From Desulfobacteraceae bacterium (GTDB lineage: Bacteria; Desulfobacterota; DSM-4660; Desulfatiglandales; Desulfatiglandaceae), in contig DQZA01000083.1 of the NCBI GenBank assembly GCA_011042035.1, forward strand, positions 1-19,841: DNA of 19,841 nt, read 5' to 3'. This document shows positions 1 to 7,665 of the stretch, one piece after another; positions within the stretch are counted from its first letter, which is position 1; each line of letters begins with the position of its first letter. Below the pieces are notes generated by a model that was not told the DNA's origin, ran no database searches, and was given only the letters and a program-made list of their open reading frames with translations. The position numbers and the translations under genes are program-made.

Positions 1-1094
1 AGCGCAGGGTTCATCTCTTTTGTAATGGAAAGATCGGATGCAAACTTGTCTCCCCCAATATCAAGGGTTCTGATGGTAACCGGATCAGGGGACATTATCT
101 CCGCTACTTCTTTGTAGTCCTCAAAAAGCTCCTCTTCGCTGGGGAGCCCCCCGCTTCTGAGGTAAAGAAACTCCGTCCTATACAGTCCTATACCTTCGCC
201 GCCATGGTCCTTTACCGCTGCCACTTCTTCCAAAAACTCTATATTGGCCCTTACCGCAACCCTGTGGCCGTCCAAGGTCTCTGCTGGCAGATGGCTAGTC
301 TTGGCAATGCTTTTCTTGTATCTCTCGTGGCGCAGGTGCTTTTCCTGATAATAGATGATATCTGAATCATCAGGATTTATCACTACCTCCCCTGAGGTCC
401 CATCTACAATGAGTAGGTCCCCATCTTCAATTTCCCTGGTGGCGATCTCCAATGCAACCACTGCTGGTATTTCCAAGGCCTGGGCCATTATTGCCGTGTG
501 GGATGTACGGCCCCCAACATCGGTAATAAACCCCATGACCTTGCCCACATTCATCTCGGTGGTATCACAAGGGGTGAGTTCATGGGCTACAATGATAACC
601 CTGTTTGTTATCTCTGCAAGGCTCTCTTGTTCTTCACCCGCCAAGTTCCGCAAGATCCTCTCTGTGACGTTTTCCACGTCAAAAAGCCGATTGCGGATAT
701 ATTCGTCATCAATCTCGCCGAATATCCTCCTGATCTTGTTAACGGATTTGCTCAAGGCCCACTCTGCATTGATCTTTTCCCTTACTATGTTTTCCTCAGT
801 GGCCTCGGTCAGCATTCCGTCGTTCAAAATCATCAGATGGCTATCTATGATAAAAGCATGTTGTTTGATATGATCTGGCATACGATTCTTCAGGCCTACC
901 AACTGCTCTTCCGTCTTTTTCAAGGCCTCTCGAAAACGAGCCAGTTCCTTTTCAACCTGCTTTTCATCCACCAGATAATGATAAAAGATCTTCATTCGGC
1001 TACGGTCCACAAGGTGGGCCTTGCCGATTACTATGCCAGGCGATACTGCTATTCCTTGCAGTATCTTTTTCTCCTTAGATTCATGGGCTGTCAT
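1..1094 (-). CDS. ptsI: Phosphoenolpyruvate-protein phosphotransferase (PTS enzyme I), 3' end cut by window
   Basis: Enzyme I takes phosphate from phosphoenolpyruvate onto a histidine and passes it to HPr in the cytoplasm. I translated 364 codons from the ATG at 1094 to the window edge; the C-terminal third of the PEP-binding domain is missing. Seen: an N-terminal swivelling region with GIAVSPGIVIGKA (about residues 14-26), the phospho-histidine motif GGRTSHTAIMAQ with the active His at residue 199, a PEP-domain start with GIGLYRTEFLYL (about 301-312), and RTLDIGGDK (about 342-350). All are family hallmarks. The start overlaps the ptsH stop in an ATGA arrangement, so the two are likely translationally coupled. 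No sugar permease (EII) gene is visible here, so the phosphorelay may be regulatory or serve distant EII genes; that part is inference. Confidence 0.96.
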   Translation of the reverse strand, partial: MTAHESKEKKILQGIAVSPGIVIGKAHLVDRSRMKIFYHYLVDEKQVEKELARFREALKKTEEQLVGLKNRMPDHIKQHAFIIDSHLMILNDGMLTEATEENIVREKINAEWALSKSVNKIRRIFGEIDDEYIRNRLFDVENVTERILRNLAGEEQESLAEITNRVIIVAHELTPCDTTEMNVGKVMGFITDVGGRTSHTAIMAQALEIPAVVALEIATREIEDGDLLIVDGTSGEVVINPDDSDIIYYQEKHLRHERYKKSIAKTSHLPAETLDGHRVAVRANIEFLEEVAAVKDHGGEGIGLYRTEFLYLRSGGLPSEEELFEDYKEVAEIMSPDPVTIRTLDIGGDKFASDLSITKEMNPA

Positions 1095-1363
1095 TGCCCT
1101 TCTCCAAATTTCCCTTCAAAAAGTAGCTCAAGTTCCTTCAACAACTTTTCTGAGTCTTCTCCTATGGCCCTGGCCTCCACCTCGGTCCCTTTGGGGCAGG
1201 CCAATGTCAAAATAGAGAGAATACTGGACCCGTCCACTTCTTGATCATCTTTTCTCAAAAAGAGTTGGGCCTTGTGTCTCTTAACCAATTCTACTATCTT
1301 GGCTGCGGCCCTTGCGTGAAGGCCAAGATTGTTGGTCACCTTCAAGGTCTTGCTTCCTTCCAT
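1091..1363 (-). CDS. ptsH: Phosphocarrier protein HPr
   Basis: HPr is the small phosphocarrier that receives phosphate from enzyme I and gives it to EIIA-type proteins. The 90-residue length is normal. The phospho-acceptor histidine is His16 in NNLGLHARAAAKIV. Ser47, in DGSSILSILTLA, aligns with the regulatory Ser46 of Gram-positive HPr that HPr kinase modifies, so HprK control is possible; no hprK lies in this window. The ATG at 1363 has only a weak purine-rich ribosome-binding site (GGAAAA). The gene follows rsmI by 46 nt, a gap that holds a short hairpin, and its stop overlaps the ptsI start by 4 nt. Confidence 0.96.
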   Translation of the reverse strand: MEGSKTLKVTNNLGLHARAAAKIVELVKRHKAQLFLRKDDQEVDGSSILSILTLACPKGTEVEARAIGEDSEKLLKELELLFEGKFGEGQ

Positions 1364-1385
1364 ATTTTCCGGCCATTACCCGTTG

Positions 1386-1400
1386 GGCAAACCTTTTGCC
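1386..1400 (-). other. Short hairpin in the rsmI-ptsH gap
   Basis: On the minus strand GGCAAA-AGG-TTTGCC forms a perfect 6-bp stem with a 3-nt loop between the rsmI stop and the ptsH start. No T-tract follows, so a Rho-independent terminator is unlikely. It could be an mRNA processing or stability element that sets PTS gene expression apart from the upstream ribosomal genes; this is inference. Confidence 0.35.
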
Positions 1401-1409
1401 TCCCTTCTC

Positions 1410-2300
1410 TTAGTGGACGTCCTTTGCATCATCCCCATCTTGCTCCTGCCTACGTAGAATCTCAAGACATGCCTTGTAAGTTTTTCTATATGGTATACCC
1501 CTCTCAGCCGAAACCTTAGCTGCAATCTGCTTTATGGGTAATTCTTGTCCTGAAACCAAACGGCCAATGTAAGTCTTTATATCTTCATTTATAGATTCAT
1601 TAACCTTTTCCGCCGCCTCCACTACAAGAACGATTTCCCCTTTTACCTCTGAGTCCTTTAGTAACTCCAGCGTCTCACTAACCCTTTCACGCCTGATCTC
1701 TTCGTGCACTTTGGTGAGCTCCCTCAGCACCGTGATATAAACATCGCCCATAATATCCAGCATATCCCTAAGCGTGTCCTTGATCCTGTGAGGTGCCTCA
1801 TAGATCACCAGGGGCAATCTCTCCCCTTTCCATCGTCTCAATTCCTTGCTTCTCTGGCCCTGTTTTGCTGGCAAAAAACCCAAGAATACGAATTTATCGG
1901 CCCTGATACCAGAGGCAGAAAGCGCAGCCGTCACAGCACTGGGCCCCGGTATGGGGGTTACAGTAATCCCTGCTTGAAGAGCAAGGCTTACAAAATAGGT
2001 ACCAGGATCAGAAATGCATGGCGTCCCAGCATTAGTAACCAATGCAATGCTTCTGCCCGATCTCAGCAGTGAAATAAACTCAGGGGATACCTTTTTCTGA
2101 TTATGCTGGTTAAAACTCCGAATTTTGCTCCTTATTCCATAGTGTTGGCACAATGCCCTCGTTCGATTGACTCCCTCAGCAGCAATGACATCAACTTTCT
2201 TCAGCACCTCCAACGCCCGCACTGTAATATCCTTCAAATTACCAATGGGAGTTGCCACCACAAACAAGGTGCCTTCAGCACGTGAGGGCTCTTTCATCAT
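1410..2300 (-). CDS. rsmI: 16S rRNA (cytidine-1402 2'-O)-methyltransferase RsmI
   Basis: RsmI methylates the 2'-OH of C1402 in the decoding centre of 16S rRNA using S-adenosylmethionine. The 296-residue product fits the family. It has ATPIGNLKDIT near the N-terminus (about 16-26), PIPGPSAVTAALSASG (about 117-131), FVFLGFLPAKQG, and RELTKVHEE, all typical of the tetrapyrrole-methylase-fold RsmI group. Two motifs differ from the E. coli pattern: AEDTRHT is AEGVNRT here (about 41-47) and SDAGTP is TNAGTP (about 89-94). Two ATG codons in tandem (2300, 2297) are possible starts, and no strong ribosome-binding site is visible. The gene lies 60 nt after yraN in the same direction. Confidence 0.92.
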   Translation of the reverse strand: MMKEPSRAEGTLFVVATPIGNLKDITVRALEVLKKVDVIAAEGVNRTRALCQHYGIRSKIRSFNQHNQKKVSPEFISLLRSGRSIALVTNAGTPCISDPGTYFVSLALQAGITVTPIPGPSAVTAALSASGIRADKFVFLGFLPAKQGQRSKELRRWKGERLPLVIYEAPHRIKDTLRDMLDIMGDVYITVLRELTKVHEEIRRERVSETLELLKDSEVKGEIVLVVEAAEKVNESINEDIKTYIGRLVSGQELPIKQIAAKVSAERGIPYRKTYKACLEILRRQEQDGDDAKDVH

Positions 2301-2325
2301 TTAGCGGCTCGTAGTCCAATCTTAG

Positions 2326-2343
2326 AAAAACCCTGAGAGAGGG
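2326..2343 (-). terminator. Weak terminator or attenuator-like hairpin between yraN and rsmI
   Basis: On the minus strand CCCT-CTCTC-AGGG is followed directly by five T residues, 18 nt after the yraN stop. The stem has only four base pairs, so at most partial termination is expected. It might lower transcription into rsmI-ptsH-ptsI. Confidence 0.25.
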
Positions 2344-2360
2344 AATCAAAAAAATTCTGC

Positions 2361-2729
2361 TCAATAAGCAAGTTCAAAGGCGTTTCTTATCACTTCTATG
2401 TCAGGACCCTGAGATGTGAAGTTTACTGCAACGACATCGAATCGCGCCCTCATGTTCTCGCAGCGGTTTTGCTTCATATAAGTGAGGGCGGCCTTTGAAA
2501 GCTGCCTCTGCTTCCTAGGGTGGACAGCCTCTTTGGCGTAACCCAAGGATCTATGCCTTCTCGTTTTGATTTCCACAAATACCAAGGTATCTCCGTCACG
2601 GGCGACAAGATCTATCTCACCAAGGGCACAGCGATAATTGCTCACCAATGCCCTGTAGCCCATTTTTTTGAGGGTCTTAACGGCGAGGGCCTCGCCCCTT
2701 TTCCCAAGTTCCAGGTGTTCCTTGGACAC
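2361..2729 (-). CDS. yraN: YraN/UPF0102 family nuclease-fold protein
   Basis: This 122-residue protein belongs to the YraN (UPF0102) family, related to the Holliday-junction-resolvase/restriction-endonuclease fold; its cellular job is not well defined. Seen: LELGKRGEALAVKTLKKMGY at the start (about 6-25), then GEIDLVARDGDTLVFVEIKTR, which carries the PD-(D/E)xK-like set Glu38, Asp40, Glu53 and Lys55. The start is GTG at 2729, supported by AAAGGAG 8 nt upstream; the rnhB TAG ends at the base just before this GTG. The rnhB-yraN neighbourhood is common in bacteria. Confidence 0.93.
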   Translation of the reverse strand: MSKEHLELGKRGEALAVKTLKKMGYRALVSNYRCALGEIDLVARDGDTLVFVEIKTRRHRSLGYAKEAVHPRKQRQLSKAALTYMKQNRCENMRARFDVVAVNFTSQGPDIEVIRNAFELAY

Positions 2730-3377
2730 CTAGCAGACTCCTTTGAATGTCAACCTATGTACTGGACACGGCCCTAGGCGTCTAATAGCCCCCATATGCT
2801 CCCTGGTCCCGTATCCTTTGTTTTTATCAAAACCGTATACTGGATATCTTTCATGATAGGAATACATTATCCTGTCTCTGTACACCTTTGCTATCACCGA
2901 TGCAGCCGAAATGCTCTGACAAAGGCGATCACCCTTTTTTATGCATTTCTGCGGAATATTAAGAGGGACAGGATTAATTCCGTCCACCAGCAAGAAACCG
3001 GCTTCAACAGGCAGGCTTGCTACTGCCCTCTTCATGGCCTGTAACGTGGCATTAAGTATATTGACCTGATCAATTTCCTCATGGGAAGCCACCCCTATTC
3101 CCATCCATACACCGCTTTTCACCAGATGGTTAAAGGCCCTGTTTCTGGCGACCTCTGTCATTTTCTTGGAGTCAGTTATTCCCTCGAGGTTCACTCCCTC
3201 TGGCAACACCACTGCTGCTGCCACCACCGGGCCTGCAAGAGGCCCCCTGCCTGCCTCATCTATTCCGGCAATGTTTCTATACCCCCATTTTGCCGCCATT
3301 TTTTCAAAGTAAAATGGCTCGGGATCACTTGACCCCTTGAATTGGGGAAACAAAGCTAGCTTCTTTTTATGAGGCAA
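2730..3377 (-). CDS. rnhB: Ribonuclease HII
   Basis: RNase HII cuts the RNA strand of RNA-DNA hybrids and nicks at single ribonucleotides in DNA. The 215-residue product has the diagnostic IAGIDEAGRGPLAGPVVAAA (about 36-55), with catalytic Asp40 and Glu41. Asp132 (LLVDG) and Asp168 (VYRDR) complete the acidic site. The longest open frame begins at TTG 3377, with TGAGGGA just upstream, and I take this as the start. An internal ATG at 3299 (MAAKWGYRN) would give a product 26 residues shorter but has no visible ribosome-binding site. The gene follows rplS by 25 nt and abuts yraN. Confidence 0.96.
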   Translation of the reverse strand: MPHKKKLALFPQFKGSSDPEPFYFEKMAAKWGYRNIAGIDEAGRGPLAGPVVAAAVVLPEGVNLEGITDSKKMTEVARNRAFNHLVKSGVWMGIGVASHEEIDQVNILNATLQAMKRAVASLPVEAGFLLVDGINPVPLNIPQKCIKKGDRLCQSISAASVIAKVYRDRIMYSYHERYPVYGFDKNKGYGTREHMGAIRRLGPCPVHRLTFKGVC

Positions 3378-3402
3378 GAAATCCCTCAGTCATGTCCTCA
3401 GA

Positions 3403-3747
3403 TTAAACACGCCTTTCCTTGATTCTGGCGGCCTTACCCCGTAGTCCTCGCAAATAGTAAAGCCGGCTACGCCTGACCTTGCCCCTGGTTACAACTTCGA
3501 TCTTATCAATAAGGGGAGAATGAAGTGGAAAAATCCTCTCAACCCCGATACCGTAACTGACCTTGCGCACAGTAAAGGTGGCACCGGTTTTGCCATTACG
3601 CTTTCTAATAACAACACCCTCAAAGACTTGGATTCTCTCCTTCTCTCCTTCCCGAATCCGGGCGTGTACTCTTACCGTGTCTCCTTCTCTAAAGCTCGGA
3701 ATATCTGTACGCATCTGCTCTTTTTCCAAGATATCCATAACTTCCAT
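3403..3747 (-). CDS. rplS: 50S ribosomal protein L19
   Basis: L19 lies at the 30S-50S interface of the ribosome. The 114-residue product has the expected FREGDTVRVHARIREGEKER (about 19-38), FEGVVIRKRNG, FTVRKVSYGIGVERIFPLHS, and a basic tail with RSRLYYLRGLRGKAARIKE. The ATG at 3747 has AGGAGG 9 nt upstream. It sits 24 nt after the RNA methyltransferase gene, in the usual trmD-rplS context but with one gene inserted. Confidence 0.98.
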   Translation of the reverse strand: MEVMDILEKEQMRTDIPSFREGDTVRVHARIREGEKERIQVFEGVVIRKRNGKTGATFTVRKVSYGIGVERIFPLHSPLIDKIEVVTRGKVRRSRLYYLRGLRGKAARIKERRV

Positions 3748-3771
3748 CTCGCCATTCCTCCTGCCAAGAAA

Positions 3772-4326
3772 TTATTTGGCCACCAGTCGATCGACTATTA
3801 TTGAGGCTGCAGCCCTTACCGAAAGGTGGTTATATTTAGTAGGTCCGTAAATCGGTTCCAACACATAATCAGCTTCCTCTAATATGGATTTATGGAGCCC
3901 CCAGGCCGTGCCAAAATATAAGTATACGGGCCTGTCTTGCTTTAGAATCTCCCGGGCCTTGTCATACCCGATGATCCTCCCACTCTCCTTGGAGGCATCT
4001 GTTGCTATAAAGATTGGGGCTTCATCTTCTCTTTTCCTGATTTCGTCTCTAACTTGCTCAAGGCTGTCCACTACCTGGACTAGCTCCAAGGCCTCCTTGC
4101 GGTGAGGATTATAGCAAGCCCCATAGCCCCCGGTCCAATGGCCCTTAATCTTCTCCACCAGCCTTTTCTGGTCTTCAAGAGGGGTCACCACAAAAAAACC
4201 CCTCGAACCATATGTTCGGGCAACCCTACTTATATCGTGAATATCAAGGGTCGTGACCGCCGACGCTATTGTATCACCATTCTTGTTGTAGACAGGAAAA
4301 TGAACCAGCCCCAGATACAAACGCAT
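3772..4326 (-). CDS. SPOUT-type RNA methyltransferase, Methyltrn_RNA_4 family (predicted)
   Basis: About 184 residues. I recognise it as the predicted alpha/beta-knot SAM-dependent RNA methyltransferase family often found beside trmD (Pfam Methyltrn_RNA_4); the RNA target is not known. Seen: LYLGLVHFPVYNKNGDTI at the N-terminus, an aliphatic/aromatic LDIHDISRVARTYG, GFFVVTPLEDQ, APIFIATDAS, PVYLYFGTAWGL (probable knot strand and turn), and YGPTKYNHLSVRAAASIIVDRL, the usual end of a SPOUT fold. I chose the ATG at 4326, 7 nt after the trmD stop with TAAGG upstream; a GTG at 4347 would add seven residues and overlap trmD. It is probably co-translated with trmD and rplS. Confidence 0.85.
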   Translation of the reverse strand: MRLYLGLVHFPVYNKNGDTIASAVTTLDIHDISRVARTYGSRGFFVVTPLEDQKRLVEKIKGHWTGGYGACYNPHRKEALELVQVVDSLEQVRDEIRKREDEAPIFIATDASKESGRIIGYDKAREILKQDRPVYLYFGTAWGLHKSILEEADYVLEPIYGPTKYNHLSVRAAASIIVDRLVAK

Positions 4327-4333
4327 AAACGCC

Positions 4334-5086
4334 TTATTTGTTGCCACCAGGGTTCATTTCCTGGGAAAGCTGTCTCAAAATCTCCAGATCTTCCTCCGAC
4401 AACCGCGCCTTTTCTAATAGATCGGGCCTCCGCACCGCAGTCCGCTTCAGGGACTCTATTCTTCGCCACAATCTGATTCCTTCGTGATCACCTGATAATA
4501 ATACCTCTGGCACGGCCTTCCCTCTGAATACCCTCGGCCTCGTGTATTGAGGATGTTCCAGAAGTCCATCCTTGAAAGAATCTTGCTTAACAGACCCATA
4601 ATTACCCACAACTCCGGGCAACAGCCGCGCCACTGCATCGATCACCACCAGGGCCGCCAGCTCTCCTCCCGACAGCACATAGTCACCAATGGAGATCTCT
4701 CGGTCAGCACAGAGTTCCCTCACCCTGTCATCCACCCCTTCGTATCGGCCGCAAATAAGCACCAGGCGATCGTACGCAGCCAACTCCCACGCCAGTTCTT
4801 GATCAAACCTCTCGCCTTGAGGGCTCAAGAGAATCCTGATGGTCTTTGACTCGGTCGCACCCAGTGATTCGATGGCCCTTACTATTGGCTCAGGCTTCAT
4901 AACCATGCCCTCCCCTCCCCCATACGGCCTATCATCTGTGCTGCGATGCGGATCCTCAGTAAAGTCCCGGATATTGACTGTATCAATCTTAATAATACCC
5001 TTCTCTATCGCCTTTCCCAGAATACCGCTCTTAATATAACCTGAGGCAAAAATATCGGGAAAAATGGTCAGGACCTCAATTTTCAT
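4334..5086 (-). CDS. trmD: tRNA (guanine37-N1)-methyltransferase TrmD
   Basis: TrmD makes m1G37 next to the anticodon and prevents +1 frameshifting. The 250 residues match the family. Seen: MKIEVLTIFPDIF start, DDRPYGGGEGMVM, LLSPQGERF, LICGRYEGVDDRV, ISIGDYVLSGGELA (the trefoil-knot SAM site), LLEHPQYTRP, and VLLSGDHEGIRLWR. The ATG at 5086 lies inside the rimM 3' end, overlapping by 11 nt, which suggests translational coupling. The next gene encodes a second knot-fold methyltransferase. Confidence 0.98.
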   Translation of the reverse strand: MKIEVLTIFPDIFASGYIKSGILGKAIEKGIIKIDTVNIRDFTEDPHRSTDDRPYGGGEGMVMKPEPIVRAIESLGATESKTIRILLSPQGERFDQELAWELAAYDRLVLICGRYEGVDDRVRELCADREISIGDYVLSGGELAALVVIDAVARLLPGVVGNYGSVKQDSFKDGLLEHPQYTRPRVFRGKAVPEVLLSGDHEGIRLWRRIESLKRTAVRRPDLLEKARLSEEDLEILRQLSQEMNPGGNK

Positions 5087-5612
5087 CTATTTCCAACATA
5101 CCATCCAAAGGTGAGATGATCATCGTGCCGCGCTCTAGGTCCACTTCACGGACCACCTCCCATGTAGCAGGAATTAAATACTCCTGCTTTTTTTCCCTCA
5201 CTACATACACGTCATTGGCAGGAGTTGGGATTATTTGGCTCAGGCGGCCTACATACGAACCATCTTCGCAGTACACTTTGAGGCCCAAGAGTTCAAACCA
5301 GAAGAATTCCTCATCACTGGCCTTTTTAAAACACCTCTTATTAGCCATTATATTGGAATCCTTGAAGGCCTCGGCCTCATTAATGGACTCTATACCATCC
5401 AGTTTGAGCAATACGGCTCGTTTGTAAGGTTTGGCGGAGCTTACCCGGTATTCTTTAAGGCTACCGGAGGTATCAGTCAAAAACACACTCCCTGCCTTCA
5501 CGAATGATTTCCAGGATTCGGCGTAGGACTCGACCACAAGCAAGCCCTTCAAGCCGTGAGGCCGCCGCACCTTTCCGATGATGACCAAGTCGGCCGATGA
5601 GAATCGCCTCAA
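5076..5612 (-). CDS. rimM: Ribosome maturation factor RimM
   Basis: RimM binds S19 and helps mature the 30S head. The 178-residue product has the N-terminal IGKVRRPHGLKGLLVV segment (about 12-27) and a C-terminal PRC-barrel with EFFWFELLGLKVY, VGRLSQIIPTPANDVYVV, and EYLIPATWEVV. The longest open frame starts at TTG 5612, two nt after the khpA stop; an in-frame TGA lies just upstream, so the gene cannot begin earlier. No ATG precedes the conserved IGKV segment, so a TTG start is likely. The ribosome-binding site is weak, which fits coupling with khpA. Confidence 0.96.
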   Translation of the reverse strand: MRRFSSADLVIIGKVRRPHGLKGLLVVESYAESWKSFVKAGSVFLTDTSGSLKEYRVSSAKPYKRAVLLKLDGIESINEAEAFKDSNIMANKRCFKKASDEEFFWFELLGLKVYCEDGSYVGRLSQIIPTPANDVYVVREKKQEYLIPATWEVVREVDLERGTMIISPLDGMLEIDEN

Positions 5613-5614
5613 CG

Positions 5615-5845
5615 CTATTCAATAATCTCCAGCACAGACCGTTTATTAATTTTTGTGGAGGCCGCGCTGAGAATGGTTCTCATCGCGCGAGCGGTGCGGC
5701 CTTGCTTGCCGATCACCTTCCCGAGGTCTTCCTTGGCCACCTTCAGTTCAATCACGGAAGTTTGCTCACCCTCTATCTCTTTAACCTCAACTTCCTCCGG
5801 CTTGTCCACGAGCGCTTTAGCAATGTATGCAATTAAGTCCTTCAT
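5615..5845 (-). CDS. khpA: KH-domain RNA-binding protein KhpA (YlqC family)
   Basis: A small KH-domain RNA-binding protein of about 76 residues; in other bacteria KhpA pairs with KhpB and affects cell size and RNA metabolism. Seen: MKDLIAYIAKALVDKPEEVE at the start and LGKVIGKQGRTARAMRTIL, which holds the GxxG RNA-binding loop (GKQG). I chose the ATG at 5845 because GGAGGTGA lies 6 nt upstream; a GTG at 5851 would add two residues but sits too close to that site. The rpsP-khpA-rimM order is widely conserved. The 145-nt gap to rpsP is the largest inside the operon. Confidence 0.95.
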   Translation of the reverse strand: MKDLIAYIAKALVDKPEEVEVKEIEGEQTSVIELKVAKEDLGKVIGKQGRTARAMRTILSAASTKINKRSVLEIIE

Positions 5846-5955
5846 CTCCACTCACCTCCGTGTTTGGGGTCACCACCACACCGTTGCCAGTCGTACCAAC
5901 GAAGGAATTCAGGCCTTCCACCTTTGGACGTCTAAAGTTTGGATTCCTGCGGTTA

Positions 5956-5977
5956 CAGCCGTTCGCGTAATCGGCTG
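5956..5977 (-). other. Hairpin in the rpsP-khpA gap
   Basis: CAGCCG and CGGCTG form a perfect 6-bp stem around a 10-nt loop, 13 nt after the rpsP stop. No T-tract follows, so it does not look like a Rho-independent terminator. A processing or attenuation role between rpsP and khpA is possible but unproven. Confidence 0.3.
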
Positions 5978-5990
5978 CGGCCGGGCCTGC

Positions 5991-6233
5991 CTAAAGCAAT
6001 CCCTCCTTTTTCAGAAGCGCTCTTGCCGAGTCTGTAACTCCTGCTCCCTTGCTCAGCCAATAATTTACCTTATCATCATGGATCTTTACCTCAGCAGGGT
6101 CTTTCATCGGATCGTAATAGCCGAGGACCTCGAGAAATCTACCGTCGCGTGGCGACTCAGAATCGGCCGCAACCAGCCTGTAAAATGGTTTCTTTTTGGC
6201 GCCCATCCGCGCCAATCTGATTCTAACAGCCAT
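5991..6233 (-). CDS. rpsP: 30S ribosomal protein S16
   Basis: S16 stabilises the 5' domain of 16S rRNA. The 80-residue product has the classic MAVRIRLARMGAKKKPFYRL start, VAADSESPRDGRFLEVLGYYDP (about 22-43), and VNYWLSKGAGVTDSARALLKK near the end. The ATG at 6233 has GGGGGTGA about 10 nt upstream. It follows ffh by 79 nt. Confidence 0.98.
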   Translation of the reverse strand: MAVRIRLARMGAKKKPFYRLVAADSESPRDGRFLEVLGYYDPMKDPAEVKIHDDKVNYWLSKGAGVTDSARALLKKEGLL

Positions 6234-6312
6234 AAAGCGTTATCACCCCCTTCTTCATTTGTTAGCTAAATGGTCACATAATCATTATGCAAGTTCACTA
6301 TCGTTCATTGGG

Positions 6313-7638
6313 CTATGAAAAAAAAGATGGCAATGATCTTGGCCCCTTCTTGCTGAAGCGCTCCATCATTTTTTTCATTTGTGCAAAATTCTTTATCAGG
6401 CGGTTCACATCCTGCACAGAGGTCCCACTTCCCCTAGCGATCCTCCGCCTCCGGCTTCCGTTTATAATTTTGTAATTGCGCCTTTCCTCTCTTGTCATGG
6501 AGTTTATAATGGCCTCTACCTTTTTCAGCTCCTTCTCGTCGGGCTTCATCTGTTTCAACTTCTTCATCTGCCCCATACCTGGTAGCATGCCAAGTATTTG
6601 CTCCAGGGAACCAAGTTTCTTGATCTGACGCAATTGCCCAAGGAAGTCTTCAAAATCAAATTCAGCCTTCCTGAGCTTTTTCTCAAGTTTTTCTGCCTCC
6701 TTTTGGTCAAACTCTTCTTGGGCCTTCTCAATGAGTGTCAACACATCGCCCATTCCGAGTATGCGCGAGGCCATGCGCTCGGGGAAAAAGGGCTCAAGGG
6801 CATCTATCTTTTCCCCAACCCCAATAAACTTAATGGGCTTATTCGTCACAGCCCTGATGGAAAGAGCTGCCCCCCCTCGAGCATCCCCTTCCATCTTGGT
6901 CAGGACTACACCTGAAATGTCCAGCACCTCGTTGAAGCGTTTTGCTACGTTGACCGCATCCTGACCTGTCATAGCATCCGCCACCAATAGAATCTCTTGG
7001 GGCAGCATCTTATCCTTGATTCTTACTAGCTCCTCCATCAAGGCTTCGTCAATGTGAAGGCGCCCGGCAGTATCAATTATAAGAAGATCCGATCCCTGGC
7101 CTCCTGCTGCCATTCTCGCCTCAATACAGATATCCTCAGGCTTGTGAGAGGAGTCAGCATCGTGCACAGGTACCGAGATTTGTTGACCTAACTTTTTTAA
7201 CTGCTCTATGGCTGCAGGCCTGTAAACATCTGCGGGCACCAAGTATGGGTGCCTACCCTTTTTCTTCATAAGGGCAGCCAGCTTCGCAGCAGTAGTGGTT
7301 TTTCCCGAGCCTTGAAGCCCTACCAGCATTACACAATGGGGTGTACGCCCCACCAGGTTCAGCGGGGCCATCTCCCCGCCCATCAGACGAACCAGCTCGT
7401 CATTGACTATCTTTATGAACTGCTGGCCGGGGGTAAGGCTCTCTAAGACCTCCTGGCCTATGGCCCGGGTGCGTATGTCCTCAATGAGACCCTTCACCAC
7501 CTTGTAGTTGACATCTGCTTCCAGCAGTGCGATCCTCACCTGCTTGAGGGCGTCTTGTATGTTGGCATCTGTAAGCTTCCCTCTTCCAGTGAGCCGCTTA
7601 AAGGTGGCATTTAGCTTGTCAGTAAGTGCCTCAAACAT
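6313..7638 (-). CDS. ffh: Signal recognition particle protein Ffh (SRP54)
   Basis: Ffh is the GTPase of the signal recognition particle; it binds signal sequences and 4.5S RNA and docks with FtsY at the membrane. The 441 residues show the N domain (1 to about 95), the G domain with P-loop GLQGSGKTTT (107-116), DTAGR (189-193) and TKMEGDARGG (247-256), and a methionine-rich M domain with SRRRRIARGSG (395-405), the SRP RNA-binding element. LGMLPGMGQM (about 349-358) is the finger-loop region. The ATG at 7638 has no strong ribosome-binding site. It is the first gene of the operon, behind a promoter at 7666-7695. Confidence 0.98.
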   Translation of the reverse strand: MFEALTDKLNATFKRLTGRGKLTDANIQDALKQVRIALLEADVNYKVVKGLIEDIRTRAIGQEVLESLTPGQQFIKIVNDELVRLMGGEMAPLNLVGRTPHCVMLVGLQGSGKTTTAAKLAALMKKKGRHPYLVPADVYRPAAIEQLKKLGQQISVPVHDADSSHKPEDICIEARMAAGGQGSDLLIIDTAGRLHIDEALMEELVRIKDKMLPQEILLVADAMTGQDAVNVAKRFNEVLDISGVVLTKMEGDARGGAALSIRAVTNKPIKFIGVGEKIDALEPFFPERMASRILGMGDVLTLIEKAQEEFDQKEAEKLEKKLRKAEFDFEDFLGQLRQIKKLGSLEQILGMLPGMGQMKKLKQMKPDEKELKKVEAIINSMTREERRNYKIINGSRRRRIARGSGTSVQDVNRLIKNFAQMKKMMERFSKKGPRSLPSFFS

Positions 7639-7665
7639 CGCTATTGCCAGAAATCAAAAGTATTA

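Noticed and set aside
498..1244. Long plus-strand open frame of 248 codons opposite ptsI and ptsH
   Set aside because: It is antisense to two well-supported genes, has no recognisable domain, and its composition looks like a reverse-frame shadow.
5655..6269. Plus-strand open frame of 204 codons across khpA and rpsP
   Set aside because: It is antisense to two conserved genes and the gap between them, with no ribosome-binding site or domain.
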